Shown in pieces: positions 25,089 through 35,693 of a stretch of 64,000 nt of DNA. The stretch covers positions 12,981 to 76,980 of the forward strand of contig CAJTXU010000004.1 of assembly GCA_910584125.1 (NCBI GenBank), read 5' to 3'. Within the stretch, counting starts at the first letter, position 1; each line of letters begins with the position of its first letter. The DNA comes from an uncultured Muribaculaceae bacterium (GTDB taxonomy: Bacteria > Bacteroidota > Bacteroidia > Bacteroidales > Muribaculaceae). The notes under the pieces were generated by a model. It ran no database searches and was not told the DNA's origin. It saw nothing but the letters and a program-made list of their open reading frames with translations. The translations under genes were made by a program, and so were the position numbers.

Positions 25089-26029
25089 AGGAAAAGACAT
25101 ACGCCGCCATCGACATAGGCTCGAACGCCGTGAGGCTTCTCATCAAGAGGGAAGACCCCGACACCGACCGCCCCGAACTGTTGCTCAAGAAACTGCTGCT
25201 GCTGCGCGTGCCGCTCAGACTCGGTTTCGACGTCTTCTCCAAGGGAGAGATCTCCGACAAGAAGGCCGAGAACCTCGTGCGCCTCATGAAGGCCTACAAG
25301 CAGCTGATGAAGATATATGAGGTAGACCGCCTCCGCGCCTGCGCCACCTCGGCCATGCGCGACGCCGCCAACGGCCCCGAAATCCTGAAGAAAATCAAGA
25401 AGGAGTCTGACATCGACATCGACATCATCAACGGCGAGGAGGAGGCCCGCATCGTCTACAACAACCACCTCGAGCGCGGAGGCCTCGACTCCGGCGCGTT
25501 CCTATACGTCGACGTGGGCGGCGGCAGCACAGAGCTCAATTTCATGGTCAACGGCAGGCTCGTCGCCTCCCGCTCGTACAACATCGGCACCGTGCGCATC
25601 CTCACCGGCAAGACACGCCGCACCGAATGGGACGGCATGAACGACTTCCTGTCGAGCCTCGCCTCCAATTACCCGCAGATCACCATCATCGGCTCGGGCG
25701 GCAACATCAACAAGCTCTACAAGCTGGCCGAGCAGAAAGACACCGAGCGGCAGTCGTTCGCCGTCGCCGAGCTCTCGCGCCTCTACCACACGCTCAAGCC
25801 CCTCAGCATCGAGCAGCGCATCGACCGCTACGGAATGCGCAACGACCGCGCCGACGTCATAATCCCCGCCGCCGAAATCTTCCTCACCGTGGCCTCGACC
25901 GTCGACGCCGACACCATCGTGGTGCCCACCATCGGCGTGGCCGACGGCATCATCGACGGCCTCTTCCTCGCTGACCGCGAGGCCGAGGCGCGCCGCGACG
26001 AGGAGTGCCGGAAGGAACGCGAGAAATGA
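25085..26029 (+). CDS. Ppx/GppA-family exopolyphosphatase
   Basis: 314 residues, the two-domain actin-like ASKHA fold only, without the C-terminal HD domain of long Ppx. Motifs: AAIDIGSNAVRLLI (phosphate 1), ATSAMRDAANG, INGEEEARIVYNN, YVDVGGGSTEL (phosphate 2) and TIIGSGGNINKL. It removes terminal phosphate from polyphosphate, or from pppGpp. Coupling with ppk1 favours the polyphosphate role. Confidence 0.93.
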   Translation: MKEKTYAAIDIGSNAVRLLIKREDPDTDRPELLLKKLLLLRVPLRLGFDVFSKGEISDKKAENLVRLMKAYKQLMKIYEVDRLRACATSAMRDAANGPEILKKIKKESDIDIDIINGEEEARIVYNNHLERGGLDSGAFLYVDVGGGSTELNFMVNGRLVASRSYNIGTVRILTGKTRRTEWDGMNDFLSSLASNYPQITIIGSGGNINKLYKLAEQKDTERQSFAVAELSRLYHTLKPLSIEQRIDRYGMRNDRADVIIPAAEIFLTVASTVDADTIVVPTIGVADGIIDGLFLADREAEARRDEECRKEREK

Positions 26030-26034
26030 CATGA

Positions 26035-26065
26035 TTGGGGAATTGCGATTTTTTTTGTAATTTTG
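26035..26065 (+). promoter_or_regulatory. Promoter of lepA
   Basis: TTG at 26035-26037, a 20-base spacer and TAATTTTG at 26058-26065. The ATG follows at 26088, about 22 bases downstream. Confidence 0.6.
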
Positions 26066-26087
26066 CAATCGGAAACAACACAGTGAA

Positions 26088-27875
<1,788 letters not shown>

Positions 27876-27909
27876 CGCACGCGAACATTGAGACACCCGT
27901 AAACGTATT

Positions 27910-27940
27910 AAAGGAGAAAAGCCCCAAGCTTTCCTCCTTT
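27910..27940 (+). terminator. Possible weak terminator after lepA
   Basis: AAAGGAG (27910-27916) can pair with CTCCTTT (27934-27940), followed by TTGC. The stem is short and the loop large, so it may only attenuate. Confidence 0.3.
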
Positions 27941-28005
27941 TGCTTTGGGAGTGGGGAAATGGGTGATTGGGGCGCGATTTTGTTTAAACTATAAAAATCT
28001 GAATT

Positions 28006-28503
28006 ATGGACACAGGCATTCCGATGATGAACATAGGCGGGCAATTCCCCGACCTGCTCGGCCTCGACGCCGACGGCAAGGAAGTAAGGCTTTCCGACTA
28101 TCCCGGCAAGCGCTTCATTATCTATTTCTATCCCAAGGACAACACCTCGGGGTGCACGCTCGAGGCCCGCAGTCTCGCCTCCGCCTATCAGTCGCTGCTC
28201 GACATGGGCTATCAGGTGATAGGCGTCAGCAAGGACTCGGCGGCGAGCCACAAGAAATTCGCCGAGAAGAACGAACTCCCCTTTCCCCTCGTGGCCGACA
28301 CCGACCTCGAGCTGTGCAAGACGGCCGGCGTATGGCAGCCCAAGAAGATGGCCGGCCGCGCATACATGGGGATAGTCCGCACGACGTTCGTCACCGACGG
28401 CGGCGGCGTCGTGACCGACCGCATCGACAAAGTCAAGACCAAGACGGCGGCCGAACAGCTCTTCGAGCTCCTCGACAACCGCTACAACCCGAACCCCGCA
28501 TGA
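28006..28503 (+). CDS. bcp: Bcp-type thioredoxin-dependent peroxiredoxin
   Basis: 165 residues, AhpC/TSA fold. The peroxidatic cysteine is in DNTSGCTLEA; the family more often has TPGCT, so the proline is replaced by serine. GVSKDS, FPLVADTD and RTTFVTDGGG follow as in Bcp/PrxQ. A second cysteine in LELCKTAGVW might help resolve the sulfenate. It reduces hydroperoxides in the cytoplasm using thioredoxin. Only one base separates its stop from the nhaA start, so the two are one transcript. Confidence 0.9.
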   Translation: MDTGIPMMNIGGQFPDLLGLDADGKEVRLSDYPGKRFIIYFYPKDNTSGCTLEARSLASAYQSLLDMGYQVIGVSKDSAASHKKFAEKNELPFPLVADTDLELCKTAGVWQPKKMAGRAYMGIVRTTFVTDGGGVVTDRIDKVKTKTAAEQLFELLDNRYNPNPA

Positions 28504-28504
28504 C

Positions 28505-29863
28505 ATGAGCGTATTCTACACAGCCCGAAAGACCCTGCGCAACTATGCCAACGGCGGAAACGTGCTGATTTTCGCCACGGCCCTCGCGCTGATTCTGGTC
28601 AACGTGCCGGGACTGAAAGACCTCTACAACTCCCTTTGGACTCACGAGCTCGCCCTGCAGGTAGGCTCGTTCAATCTTTTCAGCCATCACGGCCATCCGA
28701 TGAGCATCATGGCGTTCATCAACGACGCCCTAATGGCTCTGTTCTTCTTCTCGGTCGGTCTGGAGATCAAGCGCGAGGTGCTCGTGGGCGAGCTCTCGTC
28801 GTTCCGCAACGCGCTGCTGCCGATCGTGGCCGCCGTCGGAGGCATGGCGGTGCCCGTGGGCATCTACTTTCTCATGGCCCGGGGCACCGATTACGCCGAC
28901 GGCTGGGCCATACCCATGGCCACCGACATCGCCTTCTCGCTCGGCGTGCTCGCGATGCTCGGCAAACGCGTGCCCGTCGGCCTCAAGATCTTCCTCACCA
29001 CCCTGGCCGTGGTCGACGACATCGGCGGCATACTGGTGATCGCCATCTTCTACAGTTCGTCGATCGACTACACGCTGCTGCTCTGGGCCGCCGGATGCAT
29101 CGCCGTGCTCGTGGCCGGCGGCTGGATAGGAATCCAGTCGAAGATGTTCTATGCCTTCTTCGGGACATTCGTCTGGTTCTTCTTCCTCAACGCCGGCATC
29201 CACCCCACCATCGCGGGCGTCATAGTGGCCTTCACCATCCCCGCCAAGCCGGTGTTCGCCCCGCGCAACTACATCAAGATCATCCGCAGGAACATCGGCA
29301 TGTTCTCGCACGAGGACGACGACAGCCTCAACAGCCGCACCATCCTCGACAAGGACCAGATGAACTGGCTCAAGGAGATCGAGAGCGCCTCGGACAAGGT
29401 GATCTCGCCGCTGCAGGATATGGAAGACACGCTCCACCCGCTGGTAAACTACATCATCGTGCCTCTGTTCGCGTTCGCCAACGCCGGCATATACTTCGGC
29501 GACATGGACGTCTCGCAGCTGTTCAGCGGCATCGCCCCGGCCATCATCACGGCCCTTGTAGCCGGCAAGTTCCTCGGCATCTTCATCTTCTCGTGGGCCA
29601 CGATCAGGCTCGGGTTCGCCCCAATGCCCGAGGGCGGCGACTGGGCGCGGCTCGCATCGGTGTCGATGCTCGGCGGCATAGGCTTCACCGTGTCGCTCTT
29701 CATAGCCAACCTGTCGTTCGGCACGGGCGACCCGATGCTCTCGCTGCTGCTCAACGACTCCAAGCTCGGAATCCTGGTCGCCTCGCTTCTGGCCGGAGTC
29801 CTGGGCTGGGCGCTGCTGCACTTCACGCTGCCGCGCGAGCCCCAGCCCGATGAAGAACGCTGA
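28505..29863 (+). CDS. nhaA: Na+/H+ antiporter NhaA
   Basis: 452 residues, multi-spanning. Signature stretches: NDALMALFFFSVGLEIKREVLVGELSSFRNALLPIVAAVGG, IPMATDIAFSLGVLAML, LAVVDDIGGILVIAIFY with the ion-binding Asp171 and Asp172, and FANAGIYF. It exchanges cytoplasmic sodium for external protons and keeps pH and salt in balance. A hydrophilic insert around residues 260-310 (RNIGMFSHEDDDSLNSR...LDKDQMNW) lies between the two halves and lengthens the protein relative to the E. coli form of about 390 residues. Confidence 0.96.
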   Translation: MSVFYTARKTLRNYANGGNVLIFATALALILVNVPGLKDLYNSLWTHELALQVGSFNLFSHHGHPMSIMAFINDALMALFFFSVGLEIKREVLVGELSSFRNALLPIVAAVGGMAVPVGIYFLMARGTDYADGWAIPMATDIAFSLGVLAMLGKRVPVGLKIFLTTLAVVDDIGGILVIAIFYSSSIDYTLLLWAAGCIAVLVAGGWIGIQSKMFYAFFGTFVWFFFLNAGIHPTIAGVIVAFTIPAKPVFAPRNYIKIIRRNIGMFSHEDDDSLNSRTILDKDQMNWLKEIESASDKVISPLQDMEDTLHPLVNYIIVPLFAFANAGIYFGDMDVSQLFSGIAPAIITALVAGKFLGIFIFSWATIRLGFAPMPEGGDWARLASVSMLGGIGFTVSLFIANLSFGTGDPMLSLLLNDSKLGILVASLLAGVLGWALLHFTLPREPQPDEER

Positions 29864-29868
29864 TTTAT

Positions 29869-29899
29869 TTGCCAGTATCGCCGATTTTGATTAAATTTG
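29869..29899 (+). promoter_or_regulatory. Promoter of the fumarase gene
   Basis: TTTG with TTG at 29869-29871, a 20-base spacer, and TAAATTTG at 29892-29899. The ATG follows at 29926. Confidence 0.65.
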
Positions 29900-29925
29900 C
29901 GAAAAACAAATTTTAACCCGAAAAA

Positions 29926-31563
29926 ATGGCTACGAAACCTTTTCACTACCAGGAAATGTTCCCGCTGGGACCCGACACAACCGAATACCAGCTCATCACC
30001 AAAGACTACGTGAAGGTCGAGAACTGGAACGGCCACGAGATGCTCGTGGTCGACCCCGAAGCCCTCACCCTTCTGGCCAACGTGGCGTCGCACAACTGCT
30101 CGTTCATGCTGCGCCGCGAGCACAACGAGATGGTCGCCAAGATCCTCTCCGACCCCGAGGCGTCCGAGAACGACCGCTTCGTGGCGCTCACCATGCTCCG
30201 CAACGCCGAGGTGGCCGCCAAGGGCGTGCTCCCCTTCTGTCAGGACACCGGCACGTCGATCTGCGCCGCATACAAGGGCCAGCAGGTCTGGACCGGCTGC
30301 GACGACGAGGAGAAGATCTCGCTCGGTGTCTACAAGACATACACCGAGAACAACCTCCGCTACTCGCAGAACGCCCCGCTCAACATGTATGACGAGGTGA
30401 ACACGGGCTGCAACCTGCCCGCGCAGATCGAGATCCACGCCACCGAGGGCGACGAATACAAGTTCCTCTTCGTGGCCAAGGGCGGCGGCTCGGCCAACAA
30501 GACCTATCTCTACCAGGAGACCAAGGCCATCCTCAACCGCAAGACGCTCGTGCCCTTCCTGATCGAGAAGATGAAGACGCTCGGCACGGCCGCCTGCCCG
30601 CCCTACCACATCGCGTTCGTCATCGGCGGCACGTCGGCCGAGGCCAACCTCGCCGCCGTCAAGAAGGCGTCGGTGAAATATTACGACAACCTCCCCACCG
30701 AGGGCAACGAATACGGCCACGCCTTCCGCGACGTCGAGCTTGAGAAGGAGCTTCTCGAGGCAGCCCACTGCCTCGGCCTCGGCGCGCAGTTCGGCGGCAA
30801 GTATTTCGCCCACGACATCCGCGTGATTCGCATGCCGCGCCACGGCGCATCCTGCCCCGTCGGCATGGGCGTCAGCTGCTCGGCCGACCGCAACATCAAG
30901 GCCAAGATCAACCGCGACGGTCTTTGGATCGAGAAACTCGACGAGTTCCCCGGCGAGCTTATCCCCGAAGAAATGCGCAACGCCGGAGAGGGCGAAGTGG
31001 TGAAGGTAGACCTCAACCGCCCCATGAAGGAGATTCTCGAACAGCTCGACAAGTATCCCGTCTCGACGCGCCTCTCGCTCAAGGGCACCATCATCGTGGG
31101 CCGCGACATCGCGCACGCCAAGATCAAGGAGCGCCTCGACGCCGGCGAGCCGATGCCCCAGTATCTCAAGGACCATCCCATCTACTACGCCGGACCGGCC
31201 AAGAAGCCCGAAGGCATGCCCTCCGGTTCGTTCGGACCCACGACGGCCGGCCGCATGGACCCCTATGTCGACCAGTTCCAGGCCGCGGGCGGCTCGATGG
31301 TGATGATCGCCAAGGGCAACCGCTCGCAGCAGGTCACCGACGCCTGCAAGAAGCACGGTGGCTTCTATCTCGGCTCGATCGGCGGACCCGCCGCCATCCT
31401 GGCCAAGAACTCCATCAAGAACGTCGAGCTGCTCGAATATCCCGAGCTCGGCATGGAAGCCATCTGGAAGATCGAGGTCGAGGACTTCCCCGCCTTCATC
31501 CTCGTCGACAACAAGGGCAACGACTTCTTCAAGCAGATCAAGCCCCGCTGCCCCATGAAATAA
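29926..31563 (+). CDS. Class I fumarate hydratase (4Fe-4S)
   Basis: 545 residues, single-chain class I fumarase with fused alpha and beta parts. It interconverts fumarate and malate, in Bacteroidales mainly in the reductive arm that feeds fumarate respiration. Cluster cysteines are likely those in VLPFCQDTGTS, NTGCNLPAQ and GVSCSADRN. The beta part has GTIIVGRDIAHAKIKERLDAGEPMP, SFGPTTAGRMDPYVD and KGNRSQQV. It has its own promoter and a strong terminator. Confidence 0.95.
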   Translation: MATKPFHYQEMFPLGPDTTEYQLITKDYVKVENWNGHEMLVVDPEALTLLANVASHNCSFMLRREHNEMVAKILSDPEASENDRFVALTMLRNAEVAAKGVLPFCQDTGTSICAAYKGQQVWTGCDDEEKISLGVYKTYTENNLRYSQNAPLNMYDEVNTGCNLPAQIEIHATEGDEYKFLFVAKGGGSANKTYLYQETKAILNRKTLVPFLIEKMKTLGTAACPPYHIAFVIGGTSAEANLAAVKKASVKYYDNLPTEGNEYGHAFRDVELEKELLEAAHCLGLGAQFGGKYFAHDIRVIRMPRHGASCPVGMGVSCSADRNIKAKINRDGLWIEKLDEFPGELIPEEMRNAGEGEVVKVDLNRPMKEILEQLDKYPVSTRLSLKGTIIVGRDIAHAKIKERLDAGEPMPQYLKDHPIYYAGPAKKPEGMPSGSFGPTTAGRMDPYVDQFQAAGGSMVMIAKGNRSQQVTDACKKHGGFYLGSIGGPAAILAKNSIKNVELLEYPELGMEAIWKIEVEDFPAFILVDNKGNDFFKQIKPRCPMK

Positions 31564-31594
31564 CACCGACAACCCATCGGCCATGAACCATCAG

Positions 31595-31629
31595 GAGCCG
31601 CGCATCCGAGGATGCGCGGCTCGTTTTTT
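31595..31629 (+). terminator. Rho-independent terminator after fumarase
   Basis: A perfect 12-base stem (31595-31606 with 31611-31622) with loop CGAG, then G and six T (31624-31629). Confidence 0.9.
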
Positions 31630-31674
31630 AGCCTTTTCAAGGTTTTCGGAAAGCCTCGTGCCCGATTATCGGGA

Positions 31675-31938
31675 TTATTCCTTTCTGTAGCTTTCGGCTA
31701 CGGAGGCGATGTTCTCGCGGTCGGCGATCCAGCTGCCGTCGGGAGTCATCTCCACGAGATCCATGATATCGTATTCATCTGTGGTGTCGGGCAGGGAGTC
31801 AGCCTCCTCCGCCTCCACAAGGTCAGCCTCGCCGGTGAGGGTGTCGACTGTAAGCTGCGCGTCTTCCCACGCCTCCGGAGTGGCGAGATAATCCTCGACC
31901 GCCCCGAGTATTTTCTTTTCGAGTTCCGTTGTGTTCAT
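31675..31938 (-). CDS. Small acidic hypothetical protein
   Basis: 87 residues, very acidic (VEAEEADSLPDTTDEYDIMDLVEMTPDGSW). No signal peptide or membrane segment. The regular codon use and an ATG start followed by a helix (ELEKKILGAVEDYL) support coding. It lies between the fumarase terminator and a hairpin of TAAGTAA-type repeats and is transcribed against fumarase. I do not recognise a family. Confidence 0.65.
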   Translation of the reverse strand: MNTTELEKKILGAVEDYLATPEAWEDAQLTVDTLTGEADLVEAEEADSLPDTTDEYDIMDLVEMTPDGSWIADRENIASVAESYRKE

Positions 31939-31965
31939 CTTGAGTTATCTTGAGTCGAATCAAAA

Positions 31966-32047
31966 AAGTAATAAGTAATACCGGCCGCGGCCCCATATTA
32001 CTTATTACTTATTACTTTTAACTTTTTACTTCTTACTTTTTACTTAT
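31966..32047. repeat. TAAGTAA-type repeat forming a 15-base hairpin
   Basis: A 15-base arm at 31966-31980 and its exact complement at 31996-32010 flank a GC-rich 15-base spacer. More TTACTTTTTACTT words follow up to the stop of the Bax-inhibitor gene. It belongs to the same repeat family as 19121-19340. Confidence 0.8.
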
Positions 32048-32048
32048 C

Positions 32049-32771
32049 TCAGTCTCTGTTGCCTCCGAAGATACGAAGCAGATAGAGGAAGAGGTTGATG
32101 AAGTCGAGATAGAGGTTGAGGGCCCCCATCGTGGCGAGCTTGTCGGCCATGGAGGGGTCGAGGTTGAGCTGCGCCATCCTCTTGACGGTCTGCGTGTCCC
32201 AGGCGGTGAGTCCGACGAAGATGAGGACTCCGACGATCGAGATGATCCAGTCGAACGTGCTGCTTGCCACGAAGATGTTGACCACCGACGCGATGATCAG
32301 GCCTATCAGGGCCATGAAGAGGAACGAGCCGATCTTGGTGAGGTCGGTCTTGGTGAAATAGCCGTATACCGACATGGCGCCGAACGTTCCGGCCGCTATG
32401 AAGAAGGTGTAGACAATCGTGCCGAGCCTGTAGACGATGAAGATAGGCGCGAGCGATGTGCCCATCAGAGCCGCGAACAGGATGAAGCATCCGAGCACGG
32501 CGCCGGTCGACATCTTATGCATGCGCGTGGGCAGGATCCATGCCATCGCGATCATCACGATGAACATGCCCCAGTACATCAGCTTGCTGGAGAAGAAGAA
32601 GCTGAGCAGAGCCGGCGAGCTCGCCACGCCGAGGGCGCAGAAGGCCGACACGAGAAGGCCGATGAGCATACGGACATAGACGCGCTTCATGACCGCATTG
32701 GTCTGCTGCGTCACGGCGGCCTCGCCTCCGTAATAGGGAGGAGGCGTTACGTTTGAATTTTTGTAATCCAT
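32049..32771 (-). CDS. Bax inhibitor-1/YccA family membrane protein
   Basis: 240 residues, seven predicted helices. An N-terminal cytoplasmic tail (NVTPPPYYGGEAAVTQQT) precedes YVRMLIGLLVSAFCALGVA. The family signature is seen in ALMGTSLAPIFIVY and the C-terminal FVGLTAWDTQTVKRMAQ...LATMGALNLYLDFINLFLYLLRIFGGNRD. Bacterial relatives such as YccA and YetJ act in membrane protein quality control or as pH-gated calcium leaks; the role here is not known. A promoter-like TAACTTTG lies 105 bases upstream. Confidence 0.92.
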   Translation of the reverse strand: MDYKNSNVTPPPYYGGEAAVTQQTNAVMKRVYVRMLIGLLVSAFCALGVASSPALLSFFFSSKLMYWGMFIVMIAMAWILPTRMHKMSTGAVLGCFILFAALMGTSLAPIFIVYRLGTIVYTFFIAAGTFGAMSVYGYFTKTDLTKIGSFLFMALIGLIIASVVNIFVASSTFDWIISIVGVLIFVGLTAWDTQTVKRMAQLNLDPSMADKLATMGALNLYLDFINLFLYLLRIFGGNRD

Positions 32772-32875
32772 AGATTATTGCTATTGAGATTGTTAATTTA
32801 CAAGTCTGTCTCGCGGAAACGCAATCGGTTTGCCGGAGAATGTCGTATATTCAATATCACATACCGAATATTTGA

Positions 32876-32883
32876 CAAAGTTA
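32876..32883 (-). promoter_or_regulatory. -7 box upstream of the Bax-inhibitor gene
   Basis: TAACTTTG on the reverse strand, about 105 bases before the start at 32771. It implies an untranslated leader of about 100 bases. Confidence 0.4.
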
Positions 32884-32930
32884 ACGATTGTTTGTTTAAA
32901 ATAAAACAAAAATCGAGCCAAATTTTACTT

Positions 32931-35087
32931 TTAGCTTTTCAGCGAAAGACTTATGCGGCGACGGTCGCGGTCGATCTCGAGCACCTGCACGCGCACCACC
33001 TGCCCGAGATGCAGCACGTCGCTGACGGCGTTGACGCGCCGCGTCGAAGAGAGTTTGGAGATGTGCAGCAGTCCGTTCTCCTTGCATCCGAGCTCGACGA
33101 ACGCTCCGAAAGCCGTGATGTTGGCCACCTTGCCGGGCACGGTCATGCCGACGCTCAGCTGCTCGAACTTCTCGACGGCCGGCTGGAAAGCCGCGGCATT
33201 GTCGGCGCGGGGGTCGCGGCCTGGCTTGCGGAGCTCGGCCACGATGTCGCGCATCGTCTCAAGTCCTCCCACCCCCTGTCGGGCGAGCGCCTCGACATCG
33301 ATGCGGTCGAGCAGGGCCTGGTTGGCCGGAAGTTCCGCCACCGACACACCGATCGAGCGGGCCATGGACTTGACCGTTCCGTAGCTCTCGGGATGGATGC
33401 CGGTGTTGTCGAGCGGTTCGGCGCCGCCGTTCACCCTCAGGAAACCGGCCGCCTGCTCGAAGGCCTTCTCGCCGAGCCGGGGCACCTTCTTGAGCGCGGC
33501 GCGCGAACGGAAAGGTCCGTTGGCCTCGCGGTAGGCCACGATGTTGGCGGCCAGCGCCGGACCGATGCCGGAGACGTACTGCAGCAGACTCGCCGACGCC
33601 GTGTTGACGTCGACACCCACCGAGTTGACGCAGCTCATCACCGTGTAGTCGAGAGCGTTCTTGAGCCGGGTCTGGTCGACGTCGTGCTGATACTGCCCCA
33701 CCCCTATCGACTTCGGGTCGATCTTCACGAGTTCGGCGAGAGGGTCGATGAGACGCCGGCCGATCGACACGGCGCCGCGCACGGTGACGTCCTGGTCGGG
33801 AAACTCGCGGCGGGCGACGTCCGAGGCAGAATAGACCGACGCGCCGTCCTCGCTCACGACGTAAATCGCGTTGTCAGGCAGCAGCCGCGACTCCTTGAGG
33901 AACCGCTCGGTCTCGCGCGAGGCCGTTCCGTTGCCGAGCGACACGGCGTCGAGACGATGACGCCTTATCATGCGGTCAAGCGTGGCGCGGGCACCCTCGG
34001 CGTCGTTGCGCGGCGCCGTCGGGTATATGACGCCGTGGTCGAGCAGCGTTCCCTGCTCGTCGAGGGCCACGACCTTGCATCCCGTGCGGTATCCGGGGTC
34101 GATGGCGAGCACACGGCGGCCTCGCAGGGGCGACGCGAGCAGCAGCTGACGCAGATTGTCGGAAAATATGTCGATGGCGACGCGGTCTGCCTCCTCCTTG
34201 AGCGACGCCGAGACCTCGGTCTCGACCGACGGCCGTATGAGCCTGTGCGAGGCGTCCTCGACGGCGTCGGCTATCAGGTCTCCGCATTCCCCGTGGGCCT
34301 GGCGGGGCATATAGGCGTCGATCAGGGCCTCGTCGAGGTCCTGGCGCGAATCGTCGAGCACATATTTCACTTTGAGGAGGCCCTCCTTCTCGGCGCGGCG
34401 CAACGCCAGATACTGATGGGAGGCCATGCGGCGCACCGACTGCGAGAAGTCGGCGTAAAGCGCGAAAGGCGATGCCTTTATCTCGGTCTCCTTGTCCTTG
34501 GCCGCCACGCAGACGATGCTGGCGTCGCGACGATATGAATTGCGGGTCATGTTGCGCAGGCGCGTCGACTCAGAGGCCCACTCGGCGATGATGTCCGACG
34601 CTCCCTGCAGGGCCTCGGCCACGCTTTCCACGCCGTTCTTGCCGGCGAAGCGCGAAGCGGCTCCGGTTATGTCATCGCTCTTCGCAGCCATGATGATGCG
34701 GGCCAGCGGTTCGAGACCCTTCTCGCGGGCCATGGCGGCGCGGGTGCGCTTTTTCGGTTTGTAGGGCGCGTATATGTCTTCCAGCTCGGTCATGGTGACG
34801 GCCTTGGCGAGCAGCCGCTCAATCTCGGGCGTCATGGCCCCGGCCTCGCTGATGGCGGCGAATATGAACTCGCGACGCGCATACAGCTCGCGCACCGACT
34901 TGAGCGTCGTCTCGATGTCGCGGACGGCCACCTCGTCGAGCGAGCCGGTGCGCTCCTTGCGGTAACGGCTGATGAACGGCACAGTGGCGCCCTCGTCGAG
35001 CAGCGTCACCACGGCGCGCACGCCATGCTCGGGCAGATCGAGCCGTCCCGCTATATCCTGGCAGATATCTGTTTTGAAATGTTCCAT
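32931..35087 (-). CDS. tex: Tex-family RNA-binding protein with S1 domain
   Basis: 718 residues, close to the usual length. The N-terminal Tex helical region (VPFISRYRKERTGSLDEVAVRDIE, EDIYAPYKPKKRTRAAMAREKGLEPLA) is followed by the YqgF-like nuclease fold (RVLAIDPGYRTGCKVVALDEQG), a double helix-hairpin-helix (LLQYVSGIGPALAANIVAYREANGPF) and a C-terminal S1 domain (GMTVPGKVANITAFGAFVELGCKENGLLHISKLS). Tex proteins bind nucleic acid at transcribing or stalled complexes; the precise role is unsettled. A TATATTTG box lies 23 bases upstream. Confidence 0.96.
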   Translation of the reverse strand: MEHFKTDICQDIAGRLDLPEHGVRAVVTLLDEGATVPFISRYRKERTGSLDEVAVRDIETTLKSVRELYARREFIFAAISEAGAMTPEIERLLAKAVTMTELEDIYAPYKPKKRTRAAMAREKGLEPLARIIMAAKSDDITGAASRFAGKNGVESVAEALQGASDIIAEWASESTRLRNMTRNSYRRDASIVCVAAKDKETEIKASPFALYADFSQSVRRMASHQYLALRRAEKEGLLKVKYVLDDSRQDLDEALIDAYMPRQAHGECGDLIADAVEDASHRLIRPSVETEVSASLKEEADRVAIDIFSDNLRQLLLASPLRGRRVLAIDPGYRTGCKVVALDEQGTLLDHGVIYPTAPRNDAEGARATLDRMIRRHRLDAVSLGNGTASRETERFLKESRLLPDNAIYVVSEDGASVYSASDVARREFPDQDVTVRGAVSIGRRLIDPLAELVKIDPKSIGVGQYQHDVDQTRLKNALDYTVMSCVNSVGVDVNTASASLLQYVSGIGPALAANIVAYREANGPFRSRAALKKVPRLGEKAFEQAAGFLRVNGGAEPLDNTGIHPESYGTVKSMARSIGVSVAELPANQALLDRIDVEALARQGVGGLETMRDIVAELRKPGRDPRADNAAAFQPAVEKFEQLSVGMTVPGKVANITAFGAFVELGCKENGLLHISKLSSTRRVNAVSDVLHLGQVVRVQVLEIDRDRRRISLSLKS

Positions 35088-35109
35088 ACGGTAATAATCT
35101 TTCCGAATA

Positions 35110-35117
35110 CAAATATA
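35110..35117 (-). promoter_or_regulatory. -7 box for tex
   Basis: TATATTTG on the reverse strand, 23 bases before the ATG at 35087. No good -33 element is seen. Confidence 0.45.
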
Positions 35118-35273
35118 GCAAAAAATCCCGACACTGACATTATGTCAGGCGTCGAGACAAAATAAAAATGGCTGCGTCAACGAGGCTCGACTTAACGATT
35201 CACATCCTGCTGACACCAACCACTGATTATTCACGAGATGTCTACACGAGTGGAAACCGACCTCCCACTCGAC

Positions 35274-35693
35274 TTAGTAGAAAAACTGCCGTTTCTCTTT
35301 GGCCGAGAAAAGATCACTCTCACGACAGGCTTCCAGCACAGCTGTCAGATCTTCCTCCGTCAAAAATCCAGCAATCGAAGTCTGTCCATCCTGCATGGAC
35401 TTTGTCAATACGGAAACGTTGCGCGTCTGCAATTCATTTGCTCCGAGAAATGAATCATAACGAAGAAACGGGTAATCGCGTTTACGCAACTGATATTGCA
35501 TTGCGAAATGCTCCGGCTTGGACTCCAGAATCGGGTGAATGCGGGAATTGATGAAAAAGAAACCGGCGATACGATTCTCATACACGCCAATTACAACGAA
35601 AAACTTTGCGTGGTCGATATCCTCAAAACTATCGGAAATCAATATCTACCCGCGATTCACGCCCTGCTGTAGTAATTGTATAGGCAATTCCAT
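35274..35693 (-). pseudogene. Presumed Panacea-partner toxin, interrupted by an amber codon
   Basis: An ATG at 35693 overlaps the stop of the Panacea antitoxin gene by one base and opens a frame that reads MELPIQLLQQGVNRG and then TAG (35646-35648). The same frame continues without another stop for over 120 residues: ILISDSFEDIDHAKFFVVIG, YENRIAGFFFINSRIHP, a DYPFLRYDSFLGANEL block, and SDLFSAKEKRQFFY. The continuous homology-like character across the stop points to one ancestral protein of about 139 residues. It resembles a small family I recall beside Panacea-domain genes. Translation could reinitiate at the TTG at 35642 and yield 122 residues. A sequencing error cannot be excluded from this text. 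Confidence 0.6.

Noticed and set aside
23040..26029. Large reverse frames opposite ppk1 and ppx
   Set aside because: GC-driven antisense frames; the forward genes have all catalytic motifs.
29449..31584. 711-residue reverse frame opposite fumarase and nhaA
   Set aside because: It spans two well-defined genes, a promoter and a terminator, which is incompatible with a real gene.
32778..34538. 586-residue forward frame opposite tex
   Set aside because: Antisense shadow. The composition (His/Arg/Val/Gly-rich) has no domain, and Tex on the other strand is certain.
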